Part shown: one piece after another, positions 1 through 8,761 of the stretch
Numbering within the stretch: position 1 is the first letter of the stretch
How the letters are laid out: each line of letters begins with the position of its first letter
Assembly: GCF_036242395.1 (NCBI RefSeq)
Contig: NZ_CP108458.1
Coordinates: 1,364,001-1,428,000, forward strand
Reading direction: 5' to 3'
From: Kitasatospora sp. NBC_01266
GTDB lineage: Bacteria; Actinomycetota; Actinomycetes; Streptomycetales; Streptomycetaceae
DNA: 64,000 nt
Position numbers and translations under genes: made by a program
Notes under the pieces: model-generated
Told to the model about the DNA's origin: nothing
The model's input: only the letters and a program-made list of their open reading frames with translations
Database searches by the model: none

Positions 1-530
1 CCGAGCACCTCCAGCAGCTCGTCGGCGTGGGCGACGGTGCAGACCGGCTCGTTCTCCAGCAGAAGCCGCACTCCCGCCGCGTCCGCGACCTCCAATGCCT
101 TCGCCAACAGCGGGTCACCGACCAGATGCTCCGTCAGATCCGGCTCAACACGTAGGTGGGAGAACACCCGTACCACAGGCGCTCCCAGAGCCAGCGCCGC
201 CTGGACCGCCCGCTCCACCCACCCCAGCCGCTCGCTTCGCGCGACCCGAGTAGGGAACCCGAAACTGTCCACCGGCCCCGGCCTCGCTTGCGGCCGGCAC
301 CACTTCCACAGTGGAGAGGCCAGCGCCGCCACTCGCAGGCCGCGCTCCTCGGCCATGCCGCGCAAGCGCCGCAGCCGGTCGTCGCCCAGCATCACGGCGT
401 TGGCGCCCCACGCCGTGCGGATCTCCAACTCGGTAATGCCCAACGCCAGGGCGAGGTCCATTCCATGAGCCGGGTCCTGCCCAAGCTCGTCCGGATTAAG
501 TACCAGCGTGCCCGCCGGGTGTGAGTCCAT
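1..530 (-). CDS. Sugar phosphate isomerase/epimerase-like TIM-barrel protein, 3' end outside the window
   Basis: The ATG at 528-530 follows a GGAG ribosome site six bases upstream, and 176 codons are visible before the window ends. The protein has the look of the xylose-isomerase-like (AP_endonuc_2) TIM-barrel family: a beta strand and helix reading MDLALALGITELEIRT, then LRRLRGMAEERGLRVAALAS, then ALALGAPVVRVFSH, and GVRLLLENEP, whose Glu would be a metal ligand in this family. The family isomerises or epimerises sugars and cyclitols. It is the last visible gene of a minus-strand run that contains a second protein of the same fold at 6868-7677, so the two may catalyse successive steps. A hairpin at 567-600 lies between it and the upstream gene, so it may have its own promoter. 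The exact substrate cannot be read from the sequence. Confidence 0.75.
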   Translation of the reverse strand, partial: MDSHPAGTLVLNPDELGQDPAHGMDLALALGITELEIRTAWGANAVMLGDDRLRRLRGMAEERGLRVAALASPLWKWCRPQARPGPVDSFGFPTRVARSERLGWVERAVQAALALGAPVVRVFSHLRVEPDLTEHLVGDPLLAKALEVADAAGVRLLLENEPVCTVAHADELLEVL

Positions 531-566
531 GGTCGTCTCCAGGAGGAAGCTGTATCGGGAAGGTCG

Positions 567-600
567 GCTCCCCGCAGGATCAGGGGGTCCTGCGGGGAGC
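567..600 (-). terminator. Hairpin terminator after the nucleotidyltransferase gene
   Basis: A perfect 13-bp stem (GCTCCCCGCAGGA and its complement) with an 8-base loop lies between the stop codon at 728 and the next start at 530. There is no T-run, as is common for actinomycete terminators. It would end or attenuate the transcript coming from the upstream operon. Confidence 0.7.
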
Positions 601-727
601 CGTGATGCTCGCGAACGGGCCGCTCAGGGGTGCGGGAGCGGCGGGTTGGGGATCGGCGGCGCTCATTGCGTGGCTGCGCGGACAAGTCCGGGGCGACCTC
701 GCACGAGAGGCCACAGAGGGCGAGCGT

Positions 728-2281
728 TCAGTTGAAGAGGTTCTCGTACTTCCAGTACTGGATCTCCCACTGGGTGGCCAACGGATCACGTGCCGCTTGA
801 TCACTCAGCAGGCCGCGCTTGGTCATGGCGAGCTGGAGGTCCGCGAACTCCCGCCAGCCCCAGCGCAAGAAGCCCTGCACGTCGCCGATCAGGACCTCTG
901 CCGGCTGCTCGGTCAGGGCTCGCACCATCGGCACTGTCAGGAACCCCAGTGTCGAGGATTCGTACCGGTGCAGCGGGGGCAGATGGGTACCCGCGAGCAG
1001 GGCCTGTGCCTCCATCAGATGATCAACCACCTGGAGCTGGTACCACCGGCAGGTGAACGAATGCCCCCTCTGCGAGGCCTTGTTGACCACCCTCAGCTTC
1101 CGCCAGATGATGAAGTTGAGGAACCGCCACCTGCGATGACGTGCTGAAGAGTTCGAATCGACGGCGGGTCGCCCTGACAGTTCGACCTGACGCTCAATCA
1201 GCCAGCGGAGCGGCTCTGCGACTCGCATGCTCCCGTCGTACGTCCGGCTACCGATGCGGTCGCAGCCCAGCTCCGACCCGAGGTAGACGGTCTCGCCCAT
1301 CGCTGCGGCTGCCCGCGCTGCGACATGGAACGCCCGTCCCGGGGCACGGTCGCGCGCCGCCCAGATGCTGCCGTATTCATCGACGAAGAGCTCGGCGTGG
1401 TCACGCAGTACGGGCAGCCAACCATCCGCCGGAGAAGGGGGATTACTGAGGTCGTTGGCGTCGAGATGGCCAAGCAGCAGGTCGTCCATCCCGCAGGTGG
1501 TCCAGGACGGCGAGGCCAGCCCTTGGGCGAGCCGCTGGTGGACTTCCAGACGCCGCTGCGCCTCGTGATGGTTGCGAAGCATGGCCGCGGCATACGCGCT
1601 CCTCCACTTCGGGTGAGGTGCATAGAGGCCGGCCTGGAGGTAGGCAAGCTCCAGCGAGGCCGTAGCGGCGCGGTACGCACTGCGCACCGCGACGAAGCTC
1701 GGGCCCTGATCCACCAGGAAACGGCGGGCGGTCCCCGTCCAGGCCGAGATCCGGGTGAGCGCGTCGTCCTGGCGTGCCAGCAGGATGCCGTCCGGCCACC
1801 GCCCGGCGCGCTGCTGGAGCCTTGCGTGGATCCCCGACGGGTCGTGGATGGGGTGTGAGTCGAGAAACCAGGACAGCAGCCATTCGCTCTGCCGGTGCCA
1901 GTGCTCGGGCCGCTCTGAGTGGTGGTAGATGGCGCTGAGGTCAGCCCGGGCGAGACTCTCGATCTCGAAGCGCATGCCCTTGTCGCACACCGCGCCGTAG
2001 AGAGCGTCGAGGTGGAGGTTGTCGATCAGCTTCTGCAGGCCGGATGCATGCTGGGCGTAGTCGCGCTCGCGCTCGAACATGACGAAGACGTCGAGGTCGG
2101 AGTGCTCGTCCGCGGCTCCGTAGGCGACCGAGGAGGTGATGTTGACGCTGATCCGGTTCTCGATCTCCGGGAGGTGCGTCCGGATCGCCGGCAGGAGGTG
2201 GTCGCGAAGCGCCTGCGTGGCGGTCTCACGAAGGCGCAGCGAGTCTGCAGTCGTGTGGGCCAGAGCCGTTGTCGTAGTCAT
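728..2281 (-). CDS. Nucleotidyltransferase-fold protein (517 aa)
   Basis: The start is the ATG at 2279-2281, preceded by GGAGGGGAC; the open frame continues upstream but overlaps the radical SAM gene and is not coding-like there. Residues 50-68 read SSVAYGAADEHSDLDVFVM, a minimal nucleotidyltransferase motif with the metal-binding D62-x-D64 pair, as in kanamycin nucleotidyltransferase-like and DUF4037-type proteins. The remainder is mostly helical (for example HWHRQSEWLLSWFLDSHPIHD) and resembles the accessory domain of those proteins. The expected reaction is transfer of an NMP from NTP to a hydroxyl of a small molecule. It lies 16 bp downstream of the radical SAM gene and is probably co-transcribed. 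It could modify the pathway product (activation or self-resistance); that is inference. The ATG and frame are well supported, the substrate is unknown. Confidence 0.8.
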   Translation of the reverse strand: MTTTTALAHTTADSLRLRETATQALRDHLLPAIRTHLPEIENRISVNITSSVAYGAADEHSDLDVFVMFERERDYAQHASGLQKLIDNLHLDALYGAVCDKGMRFEIESLARADLSAIYHHSERPEHWHRQSEWLLSWFLDSHPIHDPSGIHARLQQRAGRWPDGILLARQDDALTRISAWTGTARRFLVDQGPSFVAVRSAYRAATASLELAYLQAGLYAPHPKWRSAYAAAMLRNHHEAQRRLEVHQRLAQGLASPSWTTCGMDDLLLGHLDANDLSNPPSPADGWLPVLRDHAELFVDEYGSIWAARDRAPGRAFHVAARAAAAMGETVYLGSELGCDRIGSRTYDGSMRVAEPLRWLIERQVELSGRPAVDSNSSARHRRWRFLNFIIWRKLRVVNKASQRGHSFTCRWYQLQVVDHLMEAQALLAGTHLPPLHRYESSTLGFLTVPMVRALTEQPAEVLIGDVQGFLRWGWREFADLQLAMTKRGLLSDQAARDPLATQWEIQYWKYENLFN

Positions 2282-2297
2282 GTCCCCTCCGGGGCAA

Positions 2298-3992
2298 TCA
2301 GTCGAGCGTCTGGTGACCGATTGAGTAGGACAGGGTTCGCGGCCTAGCGGAGACCTCGCCGAACAGCCGCTGGCGCTCGGCCGGGCTGGGCAGGTGCCAC
2401 CAGGTGTCGGAAAGCTGCCCCTGGGGTCGAACCTGCTGGAAAAGGTCGTCGATGAAGAGCCTGTTGAACCGCTTCGTGTACTGGCAGCTGCGGATGTCGA
2501 TGGCCATCTCGTCGCCGGTGTGGACCATCGCGTCGTAGGCGCAGCCGTTGCCGCACATGCCTCGGGCCTGGCAGCCGTCGCAGTGGGTGTAGTAGATGGG
2601 CGAGCGCTTGCGCCACTTGTCCACGACGGTGGACCGGTAGGCGTCGATGTCGAGTTGGCGCATGGCGAGCCGGTCCATGACGAGGAAGCTCTTGCACGGC
2701 CCGACGTTGCCCTTGGCGTCGACGTTGAGGTTGGTGCCGCCTGCGGCCCCGCAGTCGTGGAACCGGTAGCGCTGCTGCACGAAGGGCTGGAGCTTCCGGT
2801 AGACGAGTTCCAGGAACAGCCCGCGATCGCGGAACCGCTGGTGGATGGCATACATCCGGTCGGCGTAGTGGCCCGGGTCGATGAGCTGGTCGTAGTCCTT
2901 CTGGTCTGGGGTGGGTGGCTTCATGAAGTTCACGCCGAGGCCGGTGGGCTGGTAGGTGTCGAGGAACCATTCGATGATCCCCTCCGCGCGATCGAGGTTG
3001 TGCTGGCCGAGGACCATCGACAGGGAGACCTCCGCGCCCGCCTTTTTGAGCTGACGAACGCCCGCGTCGACCATGCGCCACGAACCACGGCCGCCGTGAT
3101 TCCGGCGCAGGGCGTCGTGAACGTCGGAGGGGCCGTCCATGGAGACGATGCACTTCACGTCGTGCTCGGCGAGGAACGCGGCCTGACGGTCGCGGATCAG
3201 GGTCGCGTTGGTGCCGATGACGAACCAGAAGTTCTCGCCGGGGCGTGCGGCGCGCTCGGCGACCTCGACGATGTGCTGGATCTGGTGGAAGAAGAGCGTC
3301 GGCTCGCCTCCGGTGATGTGGATGATCTTCGGGCGGCTGACCTCGGAGTGGGTGAAGAAGAAGTCGATCACCTCCGCGAGGCGGTCGGCGTCCGTCGGTT
3401 CGGCCTGCGGGGCGAGGACGTTGGGGATGACCTTGCAGTACGTGCAGGAGAGGTTGCAGACGTCGGTCAGCAGGATGCGCAGCAGGGTGAACGAGGGCTG
3501 GACCTCCGTCTTGGTGTCCTCCTGCCGCATCAGGTCGCGGTGGAACGCCTCCGCCTGTCCGCCGGCTGCTGTGATGAAGCCCTGTGCCTGCATCACCTGG
3601 GCGAGTGCCGGGTCGGCGGGCTTCCTCCCGGCCTTGAGGTCTTCGAAGGTGTCCCGCAGGACGCGTCCGCCGTAGAGCTGTTCCTGTCGCAGAGCGTGGT
3701 TCAGGCACCATGCGCCGCCGCCGAGGTCGATGAGCGCGGTGTTGGTCTCCGGTTGCGGTCCACCCTTGCGGACGACCACGGCCGGAAGGGCGCCAGCGTC
3801 GAGGTACACGTGAGTCGTGGCGGTGCCGGTGCTCGTGCTGAGGGCCGGGAGGCCGTCACGACCGTAGTCGTCTGCGGACGGGACGAGGGCCGGACGCAGG
3901 CGCGGGATCGGGAGGATGACCTGCGGTGGGGCAGCTGCGGAGGACGAGCATGAACCGCAGCCACCGGCGTCGATGCTGAACGAGGGTTCCAC
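2298..3992 (-). CDS. Radical SAM/SPASM-domain enzyme (564 aa) with Gly/Cys/Ser-rich N-terminus
   Basis: The GTG at 3990-3992 has a GGGAG site five bases upstream. The [4Fe-4S]-SAM motif is C179-NLS-C183-TY-C186, followed by the GGEPT motif. The C-terminus has the cysteine spacing of a SPASM domain: a Cys followed by GGTNLNVDAKGNVGPC, then CDGCQARGMCGNGC, and a last Cys in IRSCQY. Residues about 85-165, before the radical SAM core, resemble the short N-terminal domain of peptide maturases and anaerobic sulfatase maturases (a pattern ending LAQVMQAQGFI). The first 23 residues (MEPSFSIDAGGCGSCSSSAA...) are a Gly/Cys/Ser-rich stretch that does not look like part of the catalytic fold. It lies 54 bp after the carbamoyltransferase gene in the operon. 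Possible roles are peptide modification or a BtrN-like alcohol or cyclitol oxidation; the sequence does not decide. Confidence 0.88.
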   Translation of the reverse strand: MEPSFSIDAGGCGSCSSSAAAPPQVILPIPRLRPALVPSADDYGRDGLPALSTSTGTATTHVYLDAGALPAVVVRKGGPQPETNTALIDLGGGAWCLNHALRQEQLYGGRVLRDTFEDLKAGRKPADPALAQVMQAQGFITAAGGQAEAFHRDLMRQEDTKTEVQPSFTLLRILLTDVCNLSCTYCKVIPNVLAPQAEPTDADRLAEVIDFFFTHSEVSRPKIIHITGGEPTLFFHQIQHIVEVAERAARPGENFWFVIGTNATLIRDRQAAFLAEHDVKCIVSMDGPSDVHDALRRNHGGRGSWRMVDAGVRQLKKAGAEVSLSMVLGQHNLDRAEGIIEWFLDTYQPTGLGVNFMKPPTPDQKDYDQLIDPGHYADRMYAIHQRFRDRGLFLELVYRKLQPFVQQRYRFHDCGAAGGTNLNVDAKGNVGPCKSFLVMDRLAMRQLDIDAYRSTVVDKWRKRSPIYYTHCDGCQARGMCGNGCAYDAMVHTGDEMAIDIRSCQYTKRFNRLFIDDLFQQVRPQGQLSDTWWHLPSPAERQRLFGEVSARPRTLSYSIGHQTLD

Positions 3993-4046
3993 GATAACTC
4001 CCAGTAGTTCGAGGTGGGTTGGATCACTCTGGGGACATCAGTCGGG

Positions 4047-5762
4047 TCAGCGGCGTCGAGGCGTGATGAGGAGACCGTCGAGCACGAGGCAGTCCAGCCC
4101 CATGGCGAGGAACTCGGCGATGGCGTCGCCTGGGGTCTCGACGATCGGGTTTCCGGCAGCGTTGAAGGAGGTGTTGAGGAGGACTGGGATTCCCGTGAGC
4201 TGGCGGAATCGCTCGATGAGTGCGTGGTAGTCGGCGTCCTGACCCGGGTGTACGACGTGGACTCGGGCCGTGCCGTCGACGTGTACGACGGCGGGGATAC
4301 GGAACCGCAGATGGCGCCGGACGGGTGCGGCCTGGAGCATGAAGGTGGCGGGAGCGCCGGGAGCGATCTCGCGATCGGTGAGGTCGAACCATTCGGACGC
4401 CGACTCGGCGGTGACGCTCGGGGCGTACGGACGGAACGCCTCGCGGCATTTGATCTCAAGGTCCAGGCGGGTCTTGGTCTCGCGCCGTCGCGGGTCCCCG
4501 AGGATGCTGCGCTGCCCGAGCGCTCGTATCCCGTACTCGCTGCCGCCGCTGAACCAGCCGACGATCTGTCCTTGGGCGAGCCTGGACGCGACCGCTCCCA
4601 CCACGTCTGGCGACGGCTCGACGTCGATGTGGGCCCCGTACCCCTCGGCCGCTGCCCGGATCTCGGCCGCCCCATAGGGACGACCGAGTGCCGCGCTTTT
4701 CATGGCCCAGCGGCGCGGCTGGCCAAGCAGGCGGTGCCAGGTCCAGAGCGCGTTGCCGAGGGCCTGCCCGACGTCGGAGGCGGCCGGCTGAATGAAGAGG
4801 CCGTCGAGATCCAGCTCTCTCGCGATTCTGTGGTTGGCGACGCAGTTCAACGCGGTACCGCCGGCCAGGCAGACCGTACGGATCCCGGTCTCCTCGACGG
4901 CGCGGCGCACCAGGTCGAGAAGGGCGCGCTCCAGGGCGGACTGTGCGAGTCCCGCTACTTCGTGGTGGAGGTCGGAGATGGGCTCTCCGGGGTCGCGGCC
5001 CTGATCGAGCGAGATCCCGAACTCTGCGGTGAGCCAGTCGGTGACGGCCTCGACCTTCGCGTCGTGCCGCTGCGGAAGTCGGCATCGCAGCCGGCCCTCC
5101 TCCCACTCGAAGAGCCGCGAGTCGCGCCACTTCCCCGTGGCGTGGGCCGCCAGGGCCATCGTCTGTCCGGCATCGTGGTAGCTGGAGAAGCCGAGCCACT
5201 TGGTGATGTAGTTGTACGCCGCGCCGAGTGAGATCTCGTCAGGCTGGTCTCCATGGCTGGCAATCCGCCGGATCTCCGTCCCGCTGCCACTCGTGCAGGC
5301 CCAAACGGTGGTCCGTTCCAGGCTGTTGAGCCAGTACTCGTGCCGGGTGCGCGGCCCGAGGATGTTTCCCTCGTTGTCGGCCACTACCGTGATCGCCTGC
5401 TGGTAGGGACTGGCGAGGAAGGCGCTCGCGGCGTGCGAGAGGTGGTGCGACGGCACGACGACGACCTGGTCGTCTCGGACGTCGAGCCCCTGCAGGCGCA
5501 GCGAGTGGGCGGCCCAGTCCGCCGGTGGCGGAACCTCGCAGCAGATGCTGACCGCGACGTAGTCGACCGAGCGGATGTCGGTCCCCATCGCGTCGAGGCA
5601 GTACTGGCTCGCCTGTTGGACCGATCCGCAGTGCTTCGCGCGGGTGAGTCGCTCTTCTGCGATGGCGACCATCGGCACCCCGTCGCGCAGGAGAACCGCC
5701 GCCCCGTCGTACAGGTCGGTGCCGGTGGATGTCCGAGTCAGGTTGACGCCCAGGATGTCCAT
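4047..5762 (-). CDS. Carbamoyltransferase, NodU/CmcH/TobZ family (571 aa)
   Basis: The ATG at 5760-5762 has a GGGGAGG site eight bases upstream; a TTG two codons earlier is too close to that site. The N-terminal half carries the Kae1-like carbamoyl-transfer signature with H106, H107 and H110 in PSHHLSHAASAF and the glycine-rich strand AITVVADNEGN. The middle has VCLAGGTALNCVANHRIA and IVGWFSGGSEYGIRALGQRSILGDPR, and the end has VLLNTSFNAAGNPIVETP, all typical of the C-terminal carbamoyltransferase domain. Length matches the family. Members use carbamoyl phosphate and ATP to make carbamoyl-AMP and transfer the carbamoyl group to a hydroxyl of sugars, aminoglycosides or cephems. The start lies two bases after the stop of the Gfo/Idh gene, which shows tight operon coupling. 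Confidence 0.93.
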   Translation of the reverse strand: MDILGVNLTRTSTGTDLYDGAAVLLRDGVPMVAIAEERLTRAKHCGSVQQASQYCLDAMGTDIRSVDYVAVSICCEVPPPADWAAHSLRLQGLDVRDDQVVVVPSHHLSHAASAFLASPYQQAITVVADNEGNILGPRTRHEYWLNSLERTTVWACTSGSGTEIRRIASHGDQPDEISLGAAYNYITKWLGFSSYHDAGQTMALAAHATGKWRDSRLFEWEEGRLRCRLPQRHDAKVEAVTDWLTAEFGISLDQGRDPGEPISDLHHEVAGLAQSALERALLDLVRRAVEETGIRTVCLAGGTALNCVANHRIARELDLDGLFIQPAASDVGQALGNALWTWHRLLGQPRRWAMKSAALGRPYGAAEIRAAAEGYGAHIDVEPSPDVVGAVASRLAQGQIVGWFSGGSEYGIRALGQRSILGDPRRRETKTRLDLEIKCREAFRPYAPSVTAESASEWFDLTDREIAPGAPATFMLQAAPVRRHLRFRIPAVVHVDGTARVHVVHPGQDADYHALIERFRQLTGIPVLLNTSFNAAGNPIVETPGDAIAEFLAMGLDCLVLDGLLITPRRR

Positions 5763-5764
5763 GC

Positions 5765-6817
5765 TCAACGCCTCCCCAGTTGTGGTCGCCTGCTTGCGAC
5801 GGCCGCCCGGTCAGGTACCTCCGCCTGGCCGTCCCGGGCCGTCGAGCGGGCGGCTGCCTCCAGGACGCTCGTGACCGCCACGAGGTGATCCGGTCCGGTC
5901 ACCGTGGGGCGACCGGTCCGGCAGGCCACGGCGAACTCTTCTAGCTCGACCTTCAGCGGCTCCCGATAGCCGTGCAGGCTGCCACTCCGCGGGCCTTGGT
6001 TGCAGCCGTCGACGAGGACGTTGTCGCTCCCTGGACTGCTCTGCGCGCCCGTCCGCGTCAGGGTGTCCTCGCCGTTCACGTGGCCATGGCGGTAGGTCAC
6101 CGCCCAGTCCTCACCCAGCACGCGCAGCGAGCGCTTCGCGCCAGGGTGTCGCCAGCCCAGATAGACCTCACCGCGGACCCCTGAGGCGAATTCCAGGTCG
6201 AGAGTCACGGCGTCCAGATGTCGACCGCTGGGGAATCGGTGGCCCCGCGCTGCCACCTTCAGTACCGGTTCGGCCATCAGGTGAAGCAGGATCGACACGT
6301 CGTGCGGCCCGAAGTTCCACAACACGTCGCAGTCGGGCCGGCGTTGGCCGCCGAGTCGCTCGCTACGGAGCAGCCACGGCGTACTCGGGGCGCCCTCCCA
6401 CAGCCACCGTGCGAGGTTCCGGACAGGCTGGGTGTAGAGGAAGGTGTGGCCCACCGAGACCTGGAGGCCCCTCTCGTCCGCCTCGGCCACCATGGCCTCG
6501 GCGTCGGCCGTGCTCGTGGCAGCTGGCTTCTCCACGAGCACGTGGCGGCCGGCACGCAGCGCGGCACCGACCATGTCCGCGTGGGTGTGTGCCGGAGTGG
6601 CAATCACCACGGCCTCGACCCGGTCGTCGTCCAGGGCGTGCGCCAGCGTGGACCACACCGGCACGCCGTACCGCTGCCGAGCGAGATCGCGAGCCTCGGG
6701 CCGAGGGTCCACTACGCCCTGCAGCCTGACGCCGTGCGCGTCGGTCACCGCTCGGGCATGGTTGGCGCCCCAGCGCCCGTGCCCCACCACGACGACGCTG
6801 AGTGGGCTGTCTCCCAT
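5765..6817 (-). CDS. Gfo/Idh/MocA-family NAD(P)-dependent oxidoreductase (350 aa)
   Basis: The fold starts at once with the Rossmann motif VVVVGHGRWGANHARAV, and the family EKP motif is present (VLVEKPAA, K97), followed by NFGPHDVSILLHLM with the conserved HD-type catalytic region. I use the ATG at 6815-6817, which leaves five residues before strand 1; a GTG at 6881-6883 in frame would overlap the upstream gene by 16 bp and add 22 residues with no visible ribosome site. Family members oxidise a ring hydroxyl of sugars or inositols to a ketone, or reduce one. Between two TIM-barrel isomerase genes and a carbamoyltransferase, a role in remodelling a sugar or cyclitol is likely. Confidence 0.88.
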   Translation of the reverse strand: MGDSPLSVVVVGHGRWGANHARAVTDAHGVRLQGVVDPRPEARDLARQRYGVPVWSTLAHALDDDRVEAVVIATPAHTHADMVGAALRAGRHVLVEKPAATSTADAEAMVAEADERGLQVSVGHTFLYTQPVRNLARWLWEGAPSTPWLLRSERLGGQRRPDCDVLWNFGPHDVSILLHLMAEPVLKVAARGHRFPSGRHLDAVTLDLEFASGVRGEVYLGWRHPGAKRSLRVLGEDWAVTYRHGHVNGEDTLTRTGAQSSPGSDNVLVDGCNQGPRSGSLHGYREPLKVELEEFAVACRTGRPTVTGPDHLVAVTSVLEAAARSTARDGQAEVPDRAAVASRRPQLGRR

Positions 6818-6867
6818 AGGCCCTGCGGGTCGGTTCGACAGCACCTCGGGGATGCGAGCGAGCTGGG

Positions 6868-7677
6868 TCACGGAGTCACCCACTTGCGCAGCGCCGCGAT
6901 CGAGCGGTCCAGGCCGTCAAGGTCGCCGCGCAGGTGCGACTCCAAGGTGACGGTGCCGGAGTACCCGAGACCGTTGAGCCGGTCGAAGATTTGCGGCCAA
7001 CGCAGGGTCCCGTCGCCAACCGGTACATACCGCCCGTCCTGACGGTCCTTCACGTGCAGGTCCACCGTCCGGGCCAGCAGTTCCTCGCTGAGCTCGTCGA
7101 GCCCGTCGCTGCCCGCCGCGAGGTAGCTATTGCAGGGGTCCACTACAGCGGACAGTCCCGCGAGGGCGGTGAAGCGCTCAAGCTCAGGGAGCGTCCGCAC
7201 GTAGCAGAAGTACTCGTTCTCCACGGCTGCCAGACGGGCTGGCCAGCCCTCCACGGCCTGCGTGATGCTGTCGATCTGAGGCGCCGTGAGGGTAGCTGCG
7301 ATCGGCTCCGCTGTCAGGAAGGTGAAGATCCGGACGGTCGGCGCCTGGAAGGCAGCGGCGAGCGCGGGGAGCCGCGCCGCGGCGTCGATGTGATTCGAAA
7401 GGATCGGCGGAAAGCCGACGAAGTGAGGATCGACCAGGTGCGGCCCAGGGGTGTCGATGGGGAGGCACTTGAAGAGCGGCGACATGATGGACGTGACCGC
7501 GAGGTCGTGCCGCCGGAACAACTCCGCGAGACGCTCGACGTCCTGGTCGTCGCACTGAAGGATGTTCTTCCCCCAGATGGAGCGCACGGCTACGTGCCGG
7601 ATGCCCTGCGCGACGGCGTACTTGATCGCGACCAGCGGGTCCTGGGAGACCTCATCGGTGATAATCGAGAGCTTCAC
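6868..7677 (-). CDS. Sugar phosphate isomerase/epimerase, TIM barrel (269 aa)
   Basis: The GTG at 7675-7677 is preceded by GAGAGGA about eleven bases away; longer in-frame starts would add an Arg-rich tail before KLSIITDEVSQD, where the family normally begins. The protein has the xylose-isomerase-like pattern: DEVSQDPLVAIKYAVAQGIRHVAVRSIWG, LAELFRRHDLAVTSIMSPLF, WPARLAAVENEYFCYV with a metal-ligand Glu, LSAVVDPCNSYLAAG, DLHVKDRQDG, and TVTLESHLRGD near the end, which supplies the last family ligand. About 270 residues is the usual family length. It is the first gene of the metabolic run. Its stop region overlaps the possible longer start of the Gfo/Idh gene, so the two are probably co-translated. 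The substrate is unknown. Confidence 0.85.
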   Translation of the reverse strand: MKLSIITDEVSQDPLVAIKYAVAQGIRHVAVRSIWGKNILQCDDQDVERLAELFRRHDLAVTSIMSPLFKCLPIDTPGPHLVDPHFVGFPPILSNHIDAAARLPALAAAFQAPTVRIFTFLTAEPIAATLTAPQIDSITQAVEGWPARLAAVENEYFCYVRTLPELERFTALAGLSAVVDPCNSYLAAGSDGLDELSEELLARTVDLHVKDRQDGRYVPVGDGTLRWPQIFDRLNGLGYSGTVTLESHLRGDLDGLDRSIAALRKWVTP

Positions 7678-7913
7678 GCTGTTTCTGTTCCTCTCGTACA
7701 AGCGAGGGCGAGGCCCTTCGCGGTTGAAAGCTGACATCGGCAGCAGCAAGCACTCGGGACAGGAACTTCGGCCTTGATCAGGCGAGTTGCGATCCGGGAT
7801 CCGCTCTACCAGCTGAATACGGCGCTGGTGAGCGCGATGAAGCTACGGCTGTGTCTTTGTGAGGACCGCGGGCCCGCCGGTTGAGGGAGCCGTCACGGGG
7901 GCGACCCGCTCCG

Positions 7914-8468
7914 TCACCGTCTCCTACGTCTTTCACCGATCGGCGACGCGCCGTTGGCGGCGATATCGGGTGCCTGCGTCGGCGTCGGGCCGCTGCCGAG
8001 TGCCGGCGCAGTCCGGTCAGGCAGGGCGCACAGGGCCCAGACGACCTTGCCTTCGCCGCTCGGGTACCAGCCCCAGGACTCGCTGAGCTCGCCGACCAGG
8101 AGAAGGCCGCGGCCGTCCTCATCCAGATCTGCGGCTCGACGAGGTTCAGGTGCCCGGTCACAGGAATCGGTGACTTCGATCAGCAGACGAGTGCTGTACG
8201 GCCGGACGTCCACGTGCACCGTGGCGCCCTCCACCGTTACCGCGCTGGCGTTCTCCACCAGCTCAGTCACGATCAGCTCGAGATCCCCGGCAGTGTCCGG
8301 GGTCAGCCGCCCCGCGTACTCGTCCCGCACTGCCCATCTGGCCGTGCGCGCAGCGGCTGGTCCTGCCTCGATGTCACGGGCCAGCCGCGGTATCCCCGCT
8401 TGGTGATCGGCCAGTTGGGACAACGCCGGCACCGTGCCAGACCCGCTGATCGTGCCATGACGCAGCAT
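7914..8468 (-). CDS. ATP-binding regulatory protein, HATPase_c_2 (anti-sigma/RsbW-like) family (184 aa)
   Basis: The start is the ATG at 8466-8468, seven bases after GAGGAGG. The core shows the Bergerat-fold N box DLELIVTELVENASAV, a G1-like LLIEVTDSCDRAPEPR and a G2-like DEDGRGLLLVGELSESWGWYP, followed by KVVWALCALP. This is the single-domain ATPase family, very frequent in Streptomyces, related to the anti-sigma kinases SpoIIAB and RsbW. It probably binds or phosphorylates a regulatory partner that is not encoded next door. The last 35 residues are a low-complexity tail rich in Thr, Pro and Arg. It lies 236 bp upstream of the isomerase gene in the same direction and could belong to the same transcript, but the gap argues for a separate promoter. 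It is divergent from the XRE+TPR regulator. Confidence 0.85.
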   Translation of the reverse strand: MLRHGTISGSGTVPALSQLADHQAGIPRLARDIEAGPAAARTARWAVRDEYAGRLTPDTAGDLELIVTELVENASAVTVEGATVHVDVRPYSTRLLIEVTDSCDRAPEPRRAADLDEDGRGLLLVGELSESWGWYPSGEGKVVWALCALPDRTAPALGSGPTPTQAPDIAANGASPIGERRRRR

Positions 8469-8761
8469 CTGCCCACCTCCTCGTCGCGTTCGGCGGAACC
8501 CGATCACCGGGCGGAAGAAGACGCGGTTCTCCCGACGGCCTCCGCCGCCCTCACTACGATCACTACGATGCCGACCAACACCCCGGCCAGTTATGAGCGT
8601 TTATGAGCGAGCGGCCCGTCCGCGTCTGCCCTACGCTCCAGCCAACGCATCGTCAGTTCCGAAGTAGAGTCAGAACGCTAGAGCTGGGAAGGGATGACAA
8701 CCCGGAAAATTCTTCCGGGGTCCGATCGCGGCTGGATGGGACGCTGGGGGGCGAACCAACG
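8469..8761. promoter_or_regulatory. Divergent intergenic region between the HATPase and XRE+TPR genes
   Basis: About 290 bp with no convincing gene separate the two divergent starts, so at least two promoters should lie here. A GGGGGGCG ribosome site precedes the plus-strand ATG at 8762. I cannot name promoter hexamers with confidence. Confidence 0.4.

Noticed and set aside
728..1056. Plus-strand frames over the nucleotidyltransferase gene
   Set aside because: They are mirror frames of a GC-rich gene, without domains or ribosome sites.
2282..2851. Upstream extension of the nucleotidyltransferase frame to 707 codons
   Set aside because: The extra part is Ser/Thr/Arg-rich low-complexity sequence antisense to nothing but overlapping the radical SAM gene in the same strand; the ATG at 2281 has a good ribosome site and starts the natural fold.
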